From positions 186,001 to 250,000 of the forward strand of contig NZ_NXGV01000004.1 in NCBI RefSeq assembly GCF_002407605.1: a stretch of DNA of 64,000 nt, written 5' to 3'. Every line of letters starts with the position of its first letter. The first letter of the stretch is position 1. This document shows positions 45,052-53,926 of this stretch, piece by piece. Both the position numbers and the translations under genes were made by a program. The notes beneath the pieces were generated by a model. That model was not told the origin of the DNA, searched no databases, and worked only from the letters and a program-made list of their open reading frames with translations. This DNA comes from Marinobacter sp. ANT_B65. GTDB taxonomy: Bacteria > Pseudomonadota > Gammaproteobacteria > Pseudomonadales > Oleiphilaceae.

Positions 45052-46215
45052 TCAGAAAGACCGCGGCAACTCCAGCAGATGCTCAGCCACATAGGAGAGA
45101 ATCAGATTGGTAGATATGGGCGCTACCTGATACAGGCGCGTTTCCCGGAACTTCCGCTCCACATCGTACTCATTGGCAAAGCCAAACCCGCCATGTGTCT
45201 GCAGGCATACATTCGCAGCCTCCCAGGAGGATTCGGCAGCCAGATACTTCGCCATATTGGCACTGGCGCCGGCGTTCCGGCCGCTGTCGTATTCTTCACA
45301 GGCGCGCCAGCGCATCAGATCCGCTGCTTCTACGTTGATATGGGCCTTGGCTATGGGAAACTGAACGCCCTGATTCTTGCCAATCGGACGGCCAAACACT
45401 TCCCGCTCACTGGCGTACTTGCGTGCCTTGTCTATAAACCAGCGCCCGTCGCCAACGCATTCGGCGGCTATCAGAGTACGCTCGGCATTGAGGCCGTCGA
45501 GAATATAACGAAACCCTTTACCCTCCTCGCCAATCAGGTTTTCAGCGGGAATCTCCAGGTTATCGAAGAACAGTTCATTGGTTTCGTGGTTCACCATATT
45601 GGCAATAGGCTGAACTGTCAGACCATTACCTATGGCCTGCTGCAGGTCGACGATAAAAATAGACATGCCTTCTGACTTGCGTTTGACATCTTCCAGCGGC
45701 GTGGTGCGGGCCAGCAGGATCATCAGGTCAGAATGCTGGATGCGAGAGATCCATACTTTCTGGCCGTTGATCACGTACTTGTCGCCCCGACGGACCGCTG
45801 TAGTCTTGATCTTGGTAGTATCCGTTCCAGTGGTTGGCTCGGTTACACCCATGGATTGCAGGCGCAATTTACCTGCGGCAATTCTTGGAAGGTAGTTCTG
45901 TTTCTGTTCTTCGCTGCCGTGACGCAACAGGGTAAACATGTTGTACATCTGGCCATGTACGGTTCCGGAATTACCACCGGCACGATTGACCTCTTCAAGG
46001 ATAACTGAAGCTTCTGCTACCCCAAGGCCAGAACCGCCATACTCCTCCGGAATCATCGCGGCAAGCCAGCCAGCCTGGGTCATCGCCTCAACAAACTCCT
46101 CAGGGAAAGCTTTCCTCTCGTCTATGCCACGCCAGTATGCAGCGTCAAACTCCGCGCACAAGCCACGTACACCGTCGCGAATATCCTGATACTTCTCCAG
46201 TGATGGACTGGTCAT
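45052..46215 (-). CDS. Acyl-CoA dehydrogenase homologue without the usual catalytic Glu
   Basis: Acyl-CoA dehydrogenase fold, 387 aa (MGVTEPTTGTDTTKIKTTA, GQKVWISRIQHSD, LQTHGGFGFANEYDVERKFRETRLYQ). The C-terminal stretch where most family members have Y-E-G-T-N-E-I reads YQVAPISTNLIL here, so the common base is missing. A homologue occupies the Pseudomonas itaconate locus too, where its role is not clear to me. ATG 46215 directly follows the hydratase stop, with AAGGAGAA inside that gene. Confidence 0.88.
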   Translation of the reverse strand: MTSPSLEKYQDIRDGVRGLCAEFDAAYWRGIDERKAFPEEFVEAMTQAGWLAAMIPEEYGGSGLGVAEASVILEEVNRAGGNSGTVHGQMYNMFTLLRHGSEEQKQNYLPRIAAGKLRLQSMGVTEPTTGTDTTKIKTTAVRRGDKYVINGQKVWISRIQHSDLMILLARTTPLEDVKRKSEGMSIFIVDLQQAIGNGLTVQPIANMVNHETNELFFDNLEIPAENLIGEEGKGFRYILDGLNAERTLIAAECVGDGRWFIDKARKYASEREVFGRPIGKNQGVQFPIAKAHINVEAADLMRWRACEEYDSGRNAGASANMAKYLAAESSWEAANVCLQTHGGFGFANEYDVERKFRETRLYQVAPISTNLILSYVAEHLLELPRSF

Positions 46216-47049
46216 CTATTTGTTCTCCTTGAACACAAGTTCTGCCTCGTGAGCCGGGCCGTCTTCATTGGCAGCCCAAAGCAATGCATGACCGTCACCC
46301 TCTATCCGCCCTGCAACCTGGAACGACTTGTCTACGGTTAATGGCCGCAACCCACGGTAGGACAGGCTTACCGGCGTCAGCCCCGGGTTGGCGTCCACAA
46401 AGGCCTGTACCATCAGAGTGGCTATCATCGGCCCATGAACCACCAGATCCGGATAACCTTCTTTCTCGGTGGTGTAAGGATGGTCGTAATGGATGCGGTG
46501 GCCGTTGAATGTAACCGCCGAATAACGGAACAACAGCAACGGTGACGGCTGAACCGACTGGCTCCACTGAGCCTCTGCGACCGGCTTGTCCAGCGACAAC
46601 CGTGGCGCCGCCGGCGCCTTGTATACAATGTCCTGCTCCTCGCTCAGACACAGCACTCCATTCTGGCGGTATTCATGCTCCACCGTGACGAAGAGCAGCT
46701 TGCCGGAACGACCCGTTTTTTCATTGATCGCCTTAATGCTGGACTGGCGCTCAGCTGGCTGACCTATAGTGAAAGGCTGCAAGAAATTAACGCGCCCCCC
46801 GGCCCACATCCGGGTGTTGCCCTCAGACTTCGGCAAAAAGCCACCCGGAGCTATGTGACCATCAGGCCCCGTAGCGGAAGGCGGTACTGGAATCTGGAAA
46901 AATGCCCAGTGCCACAGAGCTGCAAGCTCATCACCTTCCCCGGGGAACGGGCGATCCAGCATGGCTGCAATACGACCGGCATGAGAGGGGTCCAGGCGAT
47001 CCCTGCAGGATTCCTGCTTGCCGATCCAGCCTTCGGGAGAGCTTGACAT
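46216..47049 (-). CDS. ich: Itaconyl-CoA hydratase-like (MaoC/FAS1-type double hotdog)
   Basis: Hydratase of 277 aa in the mesaconyl/itaconyl-CoA hydratase family. The N-terminal half carries PGGFLPKSEGNTRMWAGG; the C-terminal half has the hydratase-2 motif (about 188-207) with Asp189 and His205 as catalytic pair. It would turn itaconyl-CoA into citramalyl-CoA. ATG 47049 after AGAGGAT is preferred over the GTG one codon earlier. First gene of the operon, divergent from a LysR gene. Confidence 0.86.
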   Translation of the reverse strand: MSSSPEGWIGKQESCRDRLDPSHAGRIAAMLDRPFPGEGDELAALWHWAFFQIPVPPSATGPDGHIAPGGFLPKSEGNTRMWAGGRVNFLQPFTIGQPAERQSSIKAINEKTGRSGKLLFVTVEHEYRQNGVLCLSEEQDIVYKAPAAPRLSLDKPVAEAQWSQSVQPSPLLLFRYSAVTFNGHRIHYDHPYTTEKEGYPDLVVHGPMIATLMVQAFVDANPGLTPVSLSYRGLRPLTVDKSFQVAGRIEGDGHALLWAANEDGPAHEAELVFKENK

Positions 47050-47216
47050 CACACATCCTCTTATCAGTCTTTATTCTGGCTTTCGAACAATGGTAAGAAT
47101 GCCGTTATACAACGCTCGGGAGTATTCGTTTTTCCACAAGGGTGCGTTTTGTTTCCATGAACACCCCAGTGGTTTAGACTGACAGCCTCTTTGTTAGCCT
47201 GCTGATTATCTGAACC

Positions 47217-48176
47217 ATGCACTTTGATATTCCGGATCTCCGACTGTTCATCCATGTAGCCGAAGCCAATAGTCTGACCGGCGGAGCCCGCCGGGCCTGC
47301 CTGTCCACGGCAGCGGCCAGCATGCGAATCAAGTCGCTGGAGGGGCAACTCGGCAGCCGACTGTTCTATCGCGACAGCCAGGGCGTAGAACTGACGCCGG
47401 CAGGCCATGACTTACTGGTCCATGCGCGCGCAATCATGCGTCAGGTGGATTACATCAAAGAAGAGTTTTCCCAGTATGCCGAAGGCGAGTCGGGGCATTT
47501 GCGAATCTTCGCCAATACCACAGCGGTAAGCGATTTCATGCCAGATGTGCTGGCGAGTTTTCTGGTCAAACGGCCAGGCGTCAGCATTGACCTGCAGGAG
47601 CGCCTGACCAATGACATTATTCGTGGTGTAGTTGATGGATCAACCGACCTGGGTGTCGTCGCAGGCCCGGTAAATCCCCACAAAAAACTCGAAATCATTC
47701 CGTTCAGCGTCGACCGGCTGGTAGTTGTAACCCCGAAAGATCATGAACTGGCAACACGCGGAAGGGTTTCATTCGCCGAAACCCTCCGCTACCCCCACAT
47801 CGGCTTGCGGGAAGGCAGCACCCTGTTCAACTTCCTCAAGGAGCAGTCCAGCAAAACCGGCTCAACCCTTCAGATGAGAATCCAGGTCTTTGGTTTCGAG
47901 TCAGCCTGCCGGATGGTCAGCCGGGGCGTGGGCATAAGCATATTGCCCCGTTCAATTGCTCACAGATACGCGGATTTTCTGGATATTGCCACCATCGATC
48001 TGGAAGATGACTGGGCGGAGCGGGAACGCAGCCTGATTGTCCGTGAGTTTGATGCCCTGCCCAAATGCGGCAAAGAGCTGGTGGAGAAAATACGAAATCT
48101 CGCCTCGCCTGATGCTACGTTCAAGTTAGGGGAAGGCGAGCCTTCCCTTGTTCAAGGCATTAAAAAGGAAGGGTAA
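47217..48176 (+). CDS. LysR-type regulator of the itaconate-like operon (ItcR/RipR-like)
   Basis: LysR protein of 319 aa: HTH at about 6-65 (FIHVAEANSLTGGARRACLSTAAASMRIKSLEGQLG) and an effector domain from about 90. Divergent from the hydratase gene by 167 bp, the arrangement of itaconate-responsive LysR regulators. Its last 17 bp overlap the 3' end of the convergent permease gene, so the two transcripts are antisense there. Confidence 0.9.
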   Translation: MHFDIPDLRLFIHVAEANSLTGGARRACLSTAAASMRIKSLEGQLGSRLFYRDSQGVELTPAGHDLLVHARAIMRQVDYIKEEFSQYAEGESGHLRIFANTTAVSDFMPDVLASFLVKRPGVSIDLQERLTNDIIRGVVDGSTDLGVVAGPVNPHKKLEIIPFSVDRLVVVTPKDHELATRGRVSFAETLRYPHIGLREGSTLFNFLKEQSSKTGSTLQMRIQVFGFESACRMVSRGVGISILPRSIAHRYADFLDIATIDLEDDWAERERSLIVREFDALPKCGKELVEKIRNLASPDATFKLGEGEPSLVQGIKKEG

Positions 48177-49500
48177 ATACAGCACATACCAGGCTACAGA
48201 TTACCAGCATAACCAGCGAGAACTTAAGGCTCCAGCCATAGGACGCCGTTCGGGCATCATAGCCAGTACAACGCTCCAGCAGCAGGGCGTTAGCGGAATA
48301 CGGCGTGCCCGCGATGGTAATTCCCCACCCGGCTATAATGCCAAGCCCCAACCCCAACAGACCATACTCAGGCCAGATGGGCCCCAGGATGCTTCCCGAC
48401 AGGGTACCGGAGATGATCGGGTTGACTCCCACAGTTCCTCCGATGAAGAACATCCAGGGTACTGCCATGGCCACCATCGGATAGGCCCATACCGGCAAAC
48501 TGAACTCCATGCCCAGCCAGCTCAGCGCTATGGTGCCAATAATACCGCCAAGAAACGATGACCCACCCATAATGGCCAGTTCATTGTTTGCCATGGCCAT
48601 TGACGGCATGGACACCACACCATCATGGACACGACGGTAGAAAAGCCCGATAACAACAGCCGTAAGACAACTCAGCGTAACCGCCTGTGAATAAACCAGC
48701 CCCCCGCCTACGCTCAGAGCGAAAGCTCCCAGGCAGATCAACACAATAATGCCGATAAAGCGGAGCCACGACAGCATTGCCGACTCATCCCCAGCGGCAT
48801 CAATCGCCAACTCTTCACGCGGCGGCTCATCCTCCCGCGCCAGGGCGCCAGCGAAAAGGTAAAACAAGGCAAACGGAAGCCCTAGAGCAATAAGCTTCCA
48901 GCTCGACAGTCCCGGAAGAAAGGTCACTGTCATAACAACAGAGATGGACAGAGGTGATGCCATAGGCGATGCGGCAAAGCCCCGGACAACTGCCCGCGCA
49001 GCATTACGTGCCATCGGGCTGTCGCCCTGCTCCTTGACCTGCAGCCCGATCATGGTAGCGACCACACCTACAGATCCGAAATTGAGGGGCACGGAAAGCA
49101 ATGCTGTACCGGAAGTCATACCGACATAACGGAACAAGGATTTGCCGGCAAACAGACTACGGGAAATCCGTTTAAGGTCATCAGACTGGCCCAGCACTGC
49201 GGAGAGCAGCATCACTGTAATAATCAACGCCCCGATTCTGGACATGTTACCTGCTGCCTTCGGCACCGCTGCCGGATCTGCCATGAGCCCGGCAAATGTC
49301 AGAATTAAGATCAGCGCCAGGATAATGCGCCCCACCATGCGCAGATTCCCCCAACCCAACAGAATAGCAAGGCAGATCAGAACCGTAGCAATATAGGTGT
49401 TGCCCGGCAGAAAAGTCGCGATACCGGTGAATAATGCCAGGTAAGCAAGAACTGAGCGAAGTCCGGAAAAGCTATCCGGCCGCAAAAAGGAGTGATTCAT
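48160..49500 (-). CDS. Uncharacterised permease (paralogue of 59218-60645)
   Basis: Integral membrane protein of 446 aa with about 12 helices and two-fold symmetry. Conserved-looking segments are ALLSVPLNFGSVGVVATMIG, RAVVRGFAASPMASPLSISVVMTV, GGTVGVNPIISGTLSGSI and GWGITIAGTPYSANALLLERCTG. The second half looks like the ion transporter superfamily, but I do not recognise a characterised family. The protein at 59218-60645 shares the same segments in the same order. It lies behind a TRAP operon and overlaps the LysR 3' end. A carboxylate transporter is a guess. Confidence 0.8.
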   Translation of the reverse strand: MNHSFLRPDSFSGLRSVLAYLALFTGIATFLPGNTYIATVLICLAILLGWGNLRMVGRIILALILILTFAGLMADPAAVPKAAGNMSRIGALIITVMLLSAVLGQSDDLKRISRSLFAGKSLFRYVGMTSGTALLSVPLNFGSVGVVATMIGLQVKEQGDSPMARNAARAVVRGFAASPMASPLSISVVMTVTFLPGLSSWKLIALGLPFALFYLFAGALAREDEPPREELAIDAAGDESAMLSWLRFIGIIVLICLGAFALSVGGGLVYSQAVTLSCLTAVVIGLFYRRVHDGVVSMPSMAMANNELAIMGGSSFLGGIIGTIALSWLGMEFSLPVWAYPMVAMAVPWMFFIGGTVGVNPIISGTLSGSILGPIWPEYGLLGLGLGIIAGWGITIAGTPYSANALLLERCTGYDARTASYGWSLKFSLVMLVICSLVCAVFTLPF

Positions 49501-49812
49501 ATCCCATCCACTTATGATCGAAATTTTTCTGAGGTTTTAGATGGGACTTGCCACATCATGCGCTCACCGGGAGCGGCGACGTCACATATTGCTCACCAGC
49601 ATGGAGTTGGCAGTTAACTCGGCTGATTATCTGCGGGCCGCCGTGAGGAGATTCTTTTGGGCTACGAAACCTAAACCGTCTATAGAAGCAGGTCAACGAA
49701 TCATACCCTTCCCGTTAAACCATTTTTCTATAAACTCCATACCGGAGTTATATACCTCGTTTCAGCTTCCGGCCCGGACGCGCTCCCTGCGTCCATTCCA
49801 TTGGCTGGTAAC
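49501..49812. other. Non-coding gap with a 17-bp inverted repeat
   Basis: The stretch between the DctM stop and the permease start has no gene I can support. AACTCC (49733-49738) and GGAGTT (49744-49749) form a perfect inverted repeat with a 5-bp centre in AT-rich surroundings. It could be an operator of the permease promoter or a weak terminator of the TRAP operon. Confidence 0.45.
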
Positions 49813-51120
49813 TCAGTACATCAAGGAAGGCAGGAAAAGCGAGATCTGCGGAAAGAACATCAGCAGAGCAAGCACTACAGCCTCTGCCGCCAGAAACCAT
49901 AAGGTTCCCCGAACGATTGTGCCGAAAGGAACCGTGTCTCCGACGCCCGCACTGACAACAAAAAGATTTAGCCCTATCGGAGGTGTCAGCAGGCCTATTT
50001 CAATAAACTTCACCACAAGCACACCAAACCATATGACATTGATATCGAAAGCAATAACAAATGGAGCCAAAACCGGAAGCGTTACGAGCATCAACCCTAT
50101 AGGATCGAGAAACATACCCAGAATGATATAAAAGATCGTTACCATTATGAGAAATATCCATAGCGCCACAGCATAATTTTCGACCCAGTCCCCAATGCCC
50201 ATCGGTATCTGGCTCAATGTAAGCATCCTGCTGAACAGCACAGCACCAATGGCAATAAGGAAAATAGAAGCCGTGCTTTGCACAGTTTCAGAGACCGCAT
50301 TCCTCATTGCATCCCAGCTGAACGAGCCCTGGACAACGGCAGCAATCACCGCGATAAACGCTCCGAAAGCACCGGCCTCTGTGGCAGTTACAATGCCCGT
50401 ATACAAACCACCCACTACACCCGCAACAATCACGGGCAAGGGCCAGGATCTGGCCAGCAAAAGCAGTTTTTCCGGCATTTCCAGTTTATCGTTGGTTCGT
50501 GGCGCAAGACTCGGCTTCAGTTTCACCCGGATTATGATCACTGCCGCGTAGGCCAGCATTGTCAGCAACCCCGGTATTATTCCTGCCATAAGTAACTGGC
50601 CAACCGACGCCTCCATGAATACCGCATAGAGAACAAACGGAATGCTGGGCGGTATGAACGCCCCAAGGGTTCCGGAGGCTGCAACGATACCCGTGGCAAG
50701 CCCCGGATCATACTTCGCCCTCAGCATCTCAGGGACGGCCAGCCTGGACATTGCTCCGGCCATCGCCACACTGGAACCACTTGCCGCGGCAAAACCGGCA
50801 CTTGAGACATTAGTGGCAATCGCCAGCCCTCCAGGCAAAAAGCTGAGCCAGGCACGTCCAGCGTCGAAGAGAGTGCGGGTCAAACCGGTATGGAAGGCAA
50901 TCGCGCCCATTAAAATAAACATCGGGATTGCAGTCAGCGACCAATGGGCGATGAACTGGAAGGTGGTCGCTCCCATCAGCGAAAACGCTGCGCTGGATCC
51001 GCGCAGCCACCAGATCCCGGTGAAAGCGGTCAAACCTAACGCGATGCCGATAGGTATACGCAGTGCAAGCAACAGCAACAACATACCTATACAGGAAAGG
51101 CCAATTTCTACAGGGCTCAC
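49813..51120 (-). CDS. TRAP transporter large permease (DctM)
   Basis: Large permease of 435 aa with SGSSVAMAGAMSRLAVPEMLRAKYDPGLATG, ASGTLGAFIPPS, LGMFLDPIGLMLVTLPVLAPFV and GLLTPPIGLNLFVVSA. The GTG start at 51120 overlaps the DctQ stop (GTGA). Last of the IclR-linked operon, unless transcription continues into the permease gene 312 bp further. Confidence 0.95.
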   Translation of the reverse strand: MSPVEIGLSCIGMLLLLLALRIPIGIALGLTAFTGIWWLRGSSAAFSLMGATTFQFIAHWSLTAIPMFILMGAIAFHTGLTRTLFDAGRAWLSFLPGGLAIATNVSSAGFAAASGSSVAMAGAMSRLAVPEMLRAKYDPGLATGIVAASGTLGAFIPPSIPFVLYAVFMEASVGQLLMAGIIPGLLTMLAYAAVIIIRVKLKPSLAPRTNDKLEMPEKLLLLARSWPLPVIVAGVVGGLYTGIVTATEAGAFGAFIAVIAAVVQGSFSWDAMRNAVSETVQSTASIFLIAIGAVLFSRMLTLSQIPMGIGDWVENYAVALWIFLIMVTIFYIILGMFLDPIGLMLVTLPVLAPFVIAFDINVIWFGVLVVKFIEIGLLTPPIGLNLFVVSAGVGDTVPFGTIVRGTLWFLAAEAVVLALLMFFPQISLFLPSLMY

Positions 51121-51620
51121 AGGCTGTCCTCCTGATCACTGCCCCATGACGAGACAAACTGATACAGCCAGTACAAAGAGGCCATCAAGGCAAGGGAAAT
51201 TCCGATAACAGCCAGCCATCGGGATGGCCAGACCGCCAGCTCAGCAACGATTGCATCCACTGTTTCCTGCCGCTTCCAGCTGCGCACAGCCTGGAGATAA
51301 AGGCCGTAAGAGAAGATGGCAAAATAGACAGTTATTGCAACCATGCCTATACCATCAACCACCCGTCTGAAGCGCCCGCGAAAAAACTGGGCAACCACAT
51401 CAACCCGAATATGCACATCATCTGCGGTACAGGAAAAAATACCCACAAATACTGCAGCCACCATGTAGTAATAAGTGACCACTTCCATGGTTCCCGGAAT
51501 ATGCATCCCGAACAGAACCCTGAGCAAAACTTCTGCAGTAACATGCACCACCATCAAGACTGTTACCGCCCCCACAGCCACAGCTGCTCCGTTACTGATT
51601 TTTTTCAGCCAGGTATCCAT
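51117..51620 (-). CDS. TRAP transporter small permease (DctQ)
   Basis: DctQ subunit of 167 aa with four helices (VTAEVLLRVLFGMHIPGTMEVVTYYYMVAAVFVGIF; VHIRVDVVAQFF). ATG 51620 has GGAGG 5 nt upstream; the longer frame from 51638 would run into the reductase gene. It follows the reductase stop by 11 bp. Confidence 0.92.
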   Translation of the reverse strand: MDTWLKKISNGAAVAVGAVTVLMVVHVTAEVLLRVLFGMHIPGTMEVVTYYYMVAAVFVGIFSCTADDVHIRVDVVAQFFRGRFRRVVDGIGMVAITVYFAIFSYGLYLQAVRSWKRQETVDAIVAELAVWPSRWLAVIGISLALMASLYWLYQFVSSWGSDQEDSL

Positions 51621-51631
51621 AACCGCCTCCA

Positions 51632-52630
51632 TTAGCAAACCCTGAGGACAACTTTGCCGACCGAGCGCCGGCCAACGACCCGGGCAATTGCCTGCTTCAC
51701 ATCCGCGAGCTCAAACGTCTCAGGCTCTCTGAGATTGAGATTGCCGGCTGAGGCAGCCGAAAAAAGCCAGTCCATCAGGACATGCATCTCAGGCGCGTAC
51801 TCATGACGACGATCAGTCTTGCCCCAACCGATGCAATCGGAGAAATTCACGCCGTGCAGGCTGATATTCTTTACCAGAAGCAGATTTACAGGCGCCTGAG
51901 GGATCACGCCGCTGGCAAAACCCAGTGAAAGAATACAGCCTCCGTTTGCCGTGCAGCGGATAAGGTCTTCGAAGGCAGAGCCACCCACCGGGTCGAATAC
52001 CACATCCACGCCCTGGCCCCCGGTTTCTGCCCGAACGGCTTCCAGCAGGTTCCGGGATGAATAATCGATGAGCAGGTCAGCCCCGGCCAGCCGGGCTGCT
52101 TCCAGTTTGGCCTCAGAACTTGCTGCGGCAAAAACCGTCGCTCCTTTCAGTCTGGCAACCTCAACTGCCGCCAGACCAAGGGCTCCGCCCGCCCCACAAA
52201 CCAGTACCCGCTGGCCCGCTTTTACATCACCGCGCTTCAGCGCGGTTGCAGCAGTACCGAAAGACAAGGGAATTCCGACAGCACGCTCCAGTGAGACGTT
52301 ATCGGGAACCGGGTAAACTGTTGCGGCATCGATAACAACTTCTTCGGCAAAGCCTCCCGCGTCCACAATGGCAGCCACCCGGTCACCGGGCTCCAGGTGA
52401 TCCACTCCCTGGCCACACTCCATGATCTCCCCGGACACTTCGGTCCCCGGAATAAAGGGCAGCGTCATCTTCCGTTGATAGCGGCCCGTTACCATCAGGG
52501 AGATGGCGTAGCTGACGCTGGCATAATGAATCCTGATCCGGACACAGCCTGGCGCAATGTCCGGTCGCGCCACATCAACCATCTTCAAATCTTCAAAGCC
52601 CGTAAACTGGTCACACAGAATCGCTTTCAT
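51632..52630 (-). CDS. MDR-family NADPH:quinone / enoyl reductase
   Basis: Medium-chain reductase of 332 aa without the catalytic zinc cysteines: N-terminal GroES-like part (FIPGTEVSGEIMECGQGVDHLEPGDRVAAI) and Rossmann part with VLVCGAGGALGLAAVEVARLKGA. Annotated relatives are quinone oxidoreductase- or acryloyl/crotonyl-CoA reductase-like. Set between a CoA-transferase and TRAP permeases it may reduce an unsaturated acyl-CoA or carbonyl intermediate of the imported compound. Confidence 0.88.
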   Translation of the reverse strand: MKAILCDQFTGFEDLKMVDVARPDIAPGCVRIRIHYASVSYAISLMVTGRYQRKMTLPFIPGTEVSGEIMECGQGVDHLEPGDRVAAIVDAGGFAEEVVIDAATVYPVPDNVSLERAVGIPLSFGTAATALKRGDVKAGQRVLVCGAGGALGLAAVEVARLKGATVFAAASSEAKLEAARLAGADLLIDYSSRNLLEAVRAETGGQGVDVVFDPVGGSAFEDLIRCTANGGCILSLGFASGVIPQAPVNLLLVKNISLHGVNFSDCIGWGKTDRRHEYAPEMHVLMDWLFSAASAGNLNLREPETFELADVKQAIARVVGRRSVGKVVLRVC

Positions 52631-52645
52631 GACGCGCCCTCTTTT

Positions 52646-53851
52646 TTAGTTGTTATCTGAAGCCAGAGCCTGAATACAGGTCTTTGATTGAACCAACGAA
52701 GTAATTCGTTCTTCGTCATAGCCGGCCTCTCGCAGCACTTCACAGGTGTGCTCGCCCATGTCGGGGGCCGGCCTCAGATCCTCTGCAACAGGTTCCGCAC
52801 CCGGGAACCGGGGAAGCGGAACCTTGCCAAAAGCCTTGTGACTGACTTCGGGTACCAGGTCGAGAAACTGAACCTGAGGATCCCGGAGCAAATCGGCGTA
52901 ATCATTCAACGGACCGCAGAGCACACCCGCTGCATTGAGCCGGTCAATCCAGTGGAGTCTTGGACGGGAGGCAAACACCTCAGCTATCAGGCGGTGAATT
53001 TCAGCAGCATTGCGCTGGCGGGACTCGTTGTCAGTAAAGCGGGAATCATGTTCCCACTCCGGATGCCCCAGTACTCCAGCGAGGGCATAAAACATTTCAT
53101 TCCGGATGCACACCACTGAAATTGGACCGTCACTCGTGTCGAACGTACCTGAAGGCACAGTGACAGGGCCACTGCGTTGACCGCCCCGCAAAAAAGACTC
53201 CATCATCGGCATAGCCTGGAAGGCCGAGGCCCCTGCCAACAAAGACAGGTCAAGATGACGCCCTTCACCGGTCAGCTTCTGCTGATATAACGCGGCAGAA
53301 AGCGCGTACCCTGCATAAAGGCCGGTAATCATGTCCACTGCCAGCATTCCAACCCGCTGCGGCTGGCCTTCAGCATCAGAGTTCATGGAAGACATCCCGG
53401 TAGCCGCCTGCAGAATGCTGTCAGACCCGGGCCTTCCAGCGTAGGGACCCGACCGGCCAAAACCACTGATGGACCCCAGGATAATTCCCGGGCGGAGTGC
53501 ACTTAACACGTCAAATCCAAGGCCCAGCTTGTCCATCACCCCTGGCCGGAAGCTTTCCATAACCAGATCAGACTGGGTTGCGAGTTGTTTCAATACCTCA
53601 ACGCCCTCTTCCGTTCGGGCGTCAACACATATCGAGCGCTTGTTCCAGTTAGCCGACACACTCAATGTGCTGTGACCTTCCTTTCGAAGCCCCATCAGTC
53701 TCCCCCAGTCTCCTTGTGGCGGCTCCACTTTCAAAACGTCGGCCCCCATCATGGCCAGCATCTGAGTTGCATAGGGGCCAGCGAGCCCCTGACTTACATC
53801 CAGTACCCGGATACCACGGAACGGCATCAGCTCAGGCGTTTTATTACTCAT
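52646..53851 (-). CDS. CaiB/BaiF-family (type III) CoA-transferase
   Basis: CoA-transferase of 401 aa: GIRVLDVSQGLAGPYATQMLAMMGADVLKVEPP is the family N-terminus and Asp173 in MLAVDMITGLYAG the likely acyl-accepting residue. It would activate the acid brought in by the TRAP system without ATP. ATG 53851 with AAGGTGAG upstream. It lies between the receptor gene and the reductase gene, splitting the TRAP set. Confidence 0.9.
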   Translation of the reverse strand: MSNKTPELMPFRGIRVLDVSQGLAGPYATQMLAMMGADVLKVEPPQGDWGRLMGLRKEGHSTLSVSANWNKRSICVDARTEEGVEVLKQLATQSDLVMESFRPGVMDKLGLGFDVLSALRPGIILGSISGFGRSGPYAGRPGSDSILQAATGMSSMNSDAEGQPQRVGMLAVDMITGLYAGYALSAALYQQKLTGEGRHLDLSLLAGASAFQAMPMMESFLRGGQRSGPVTVPSGTFDTSDGPISVVCIRNEMFYALAGVLGHPEWEHDSRFTDNESRQRNAAEIHRLIAEVFASRPRLHWIDRLNAAGVLCGPLNDYADLLRDPQVQFLDLVPEVSHKAFGKVPLPRFPGAEPVAEDLRPAPDMGEHTCEVLREAGYDEERITSLVQSKTCIQALASDNN

Positions 53852-53926
53852 TGATCAGCTCACCTTGAATAGCGGGCTACGGACAACAGCTTGCTGCTGG
53901 AGCTCCGCGCCCGGAATGACATGGGT

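Noticed and set aside
47053..47216. LysR box between the hydratase and LysR genes (TGTTTCCATGAACA)
   Set aside because: The T-N11-A symmetry is only partial and several similar short repeats exist nearby; too weak to list as a site.
49541..50131. Possible 196-codon gene in the 312-bp gap before the DctM gene
   Set aside because: Most of it is antisense to the conserved DctM C-terminal half, and the gap part has no ribosome site or domain.
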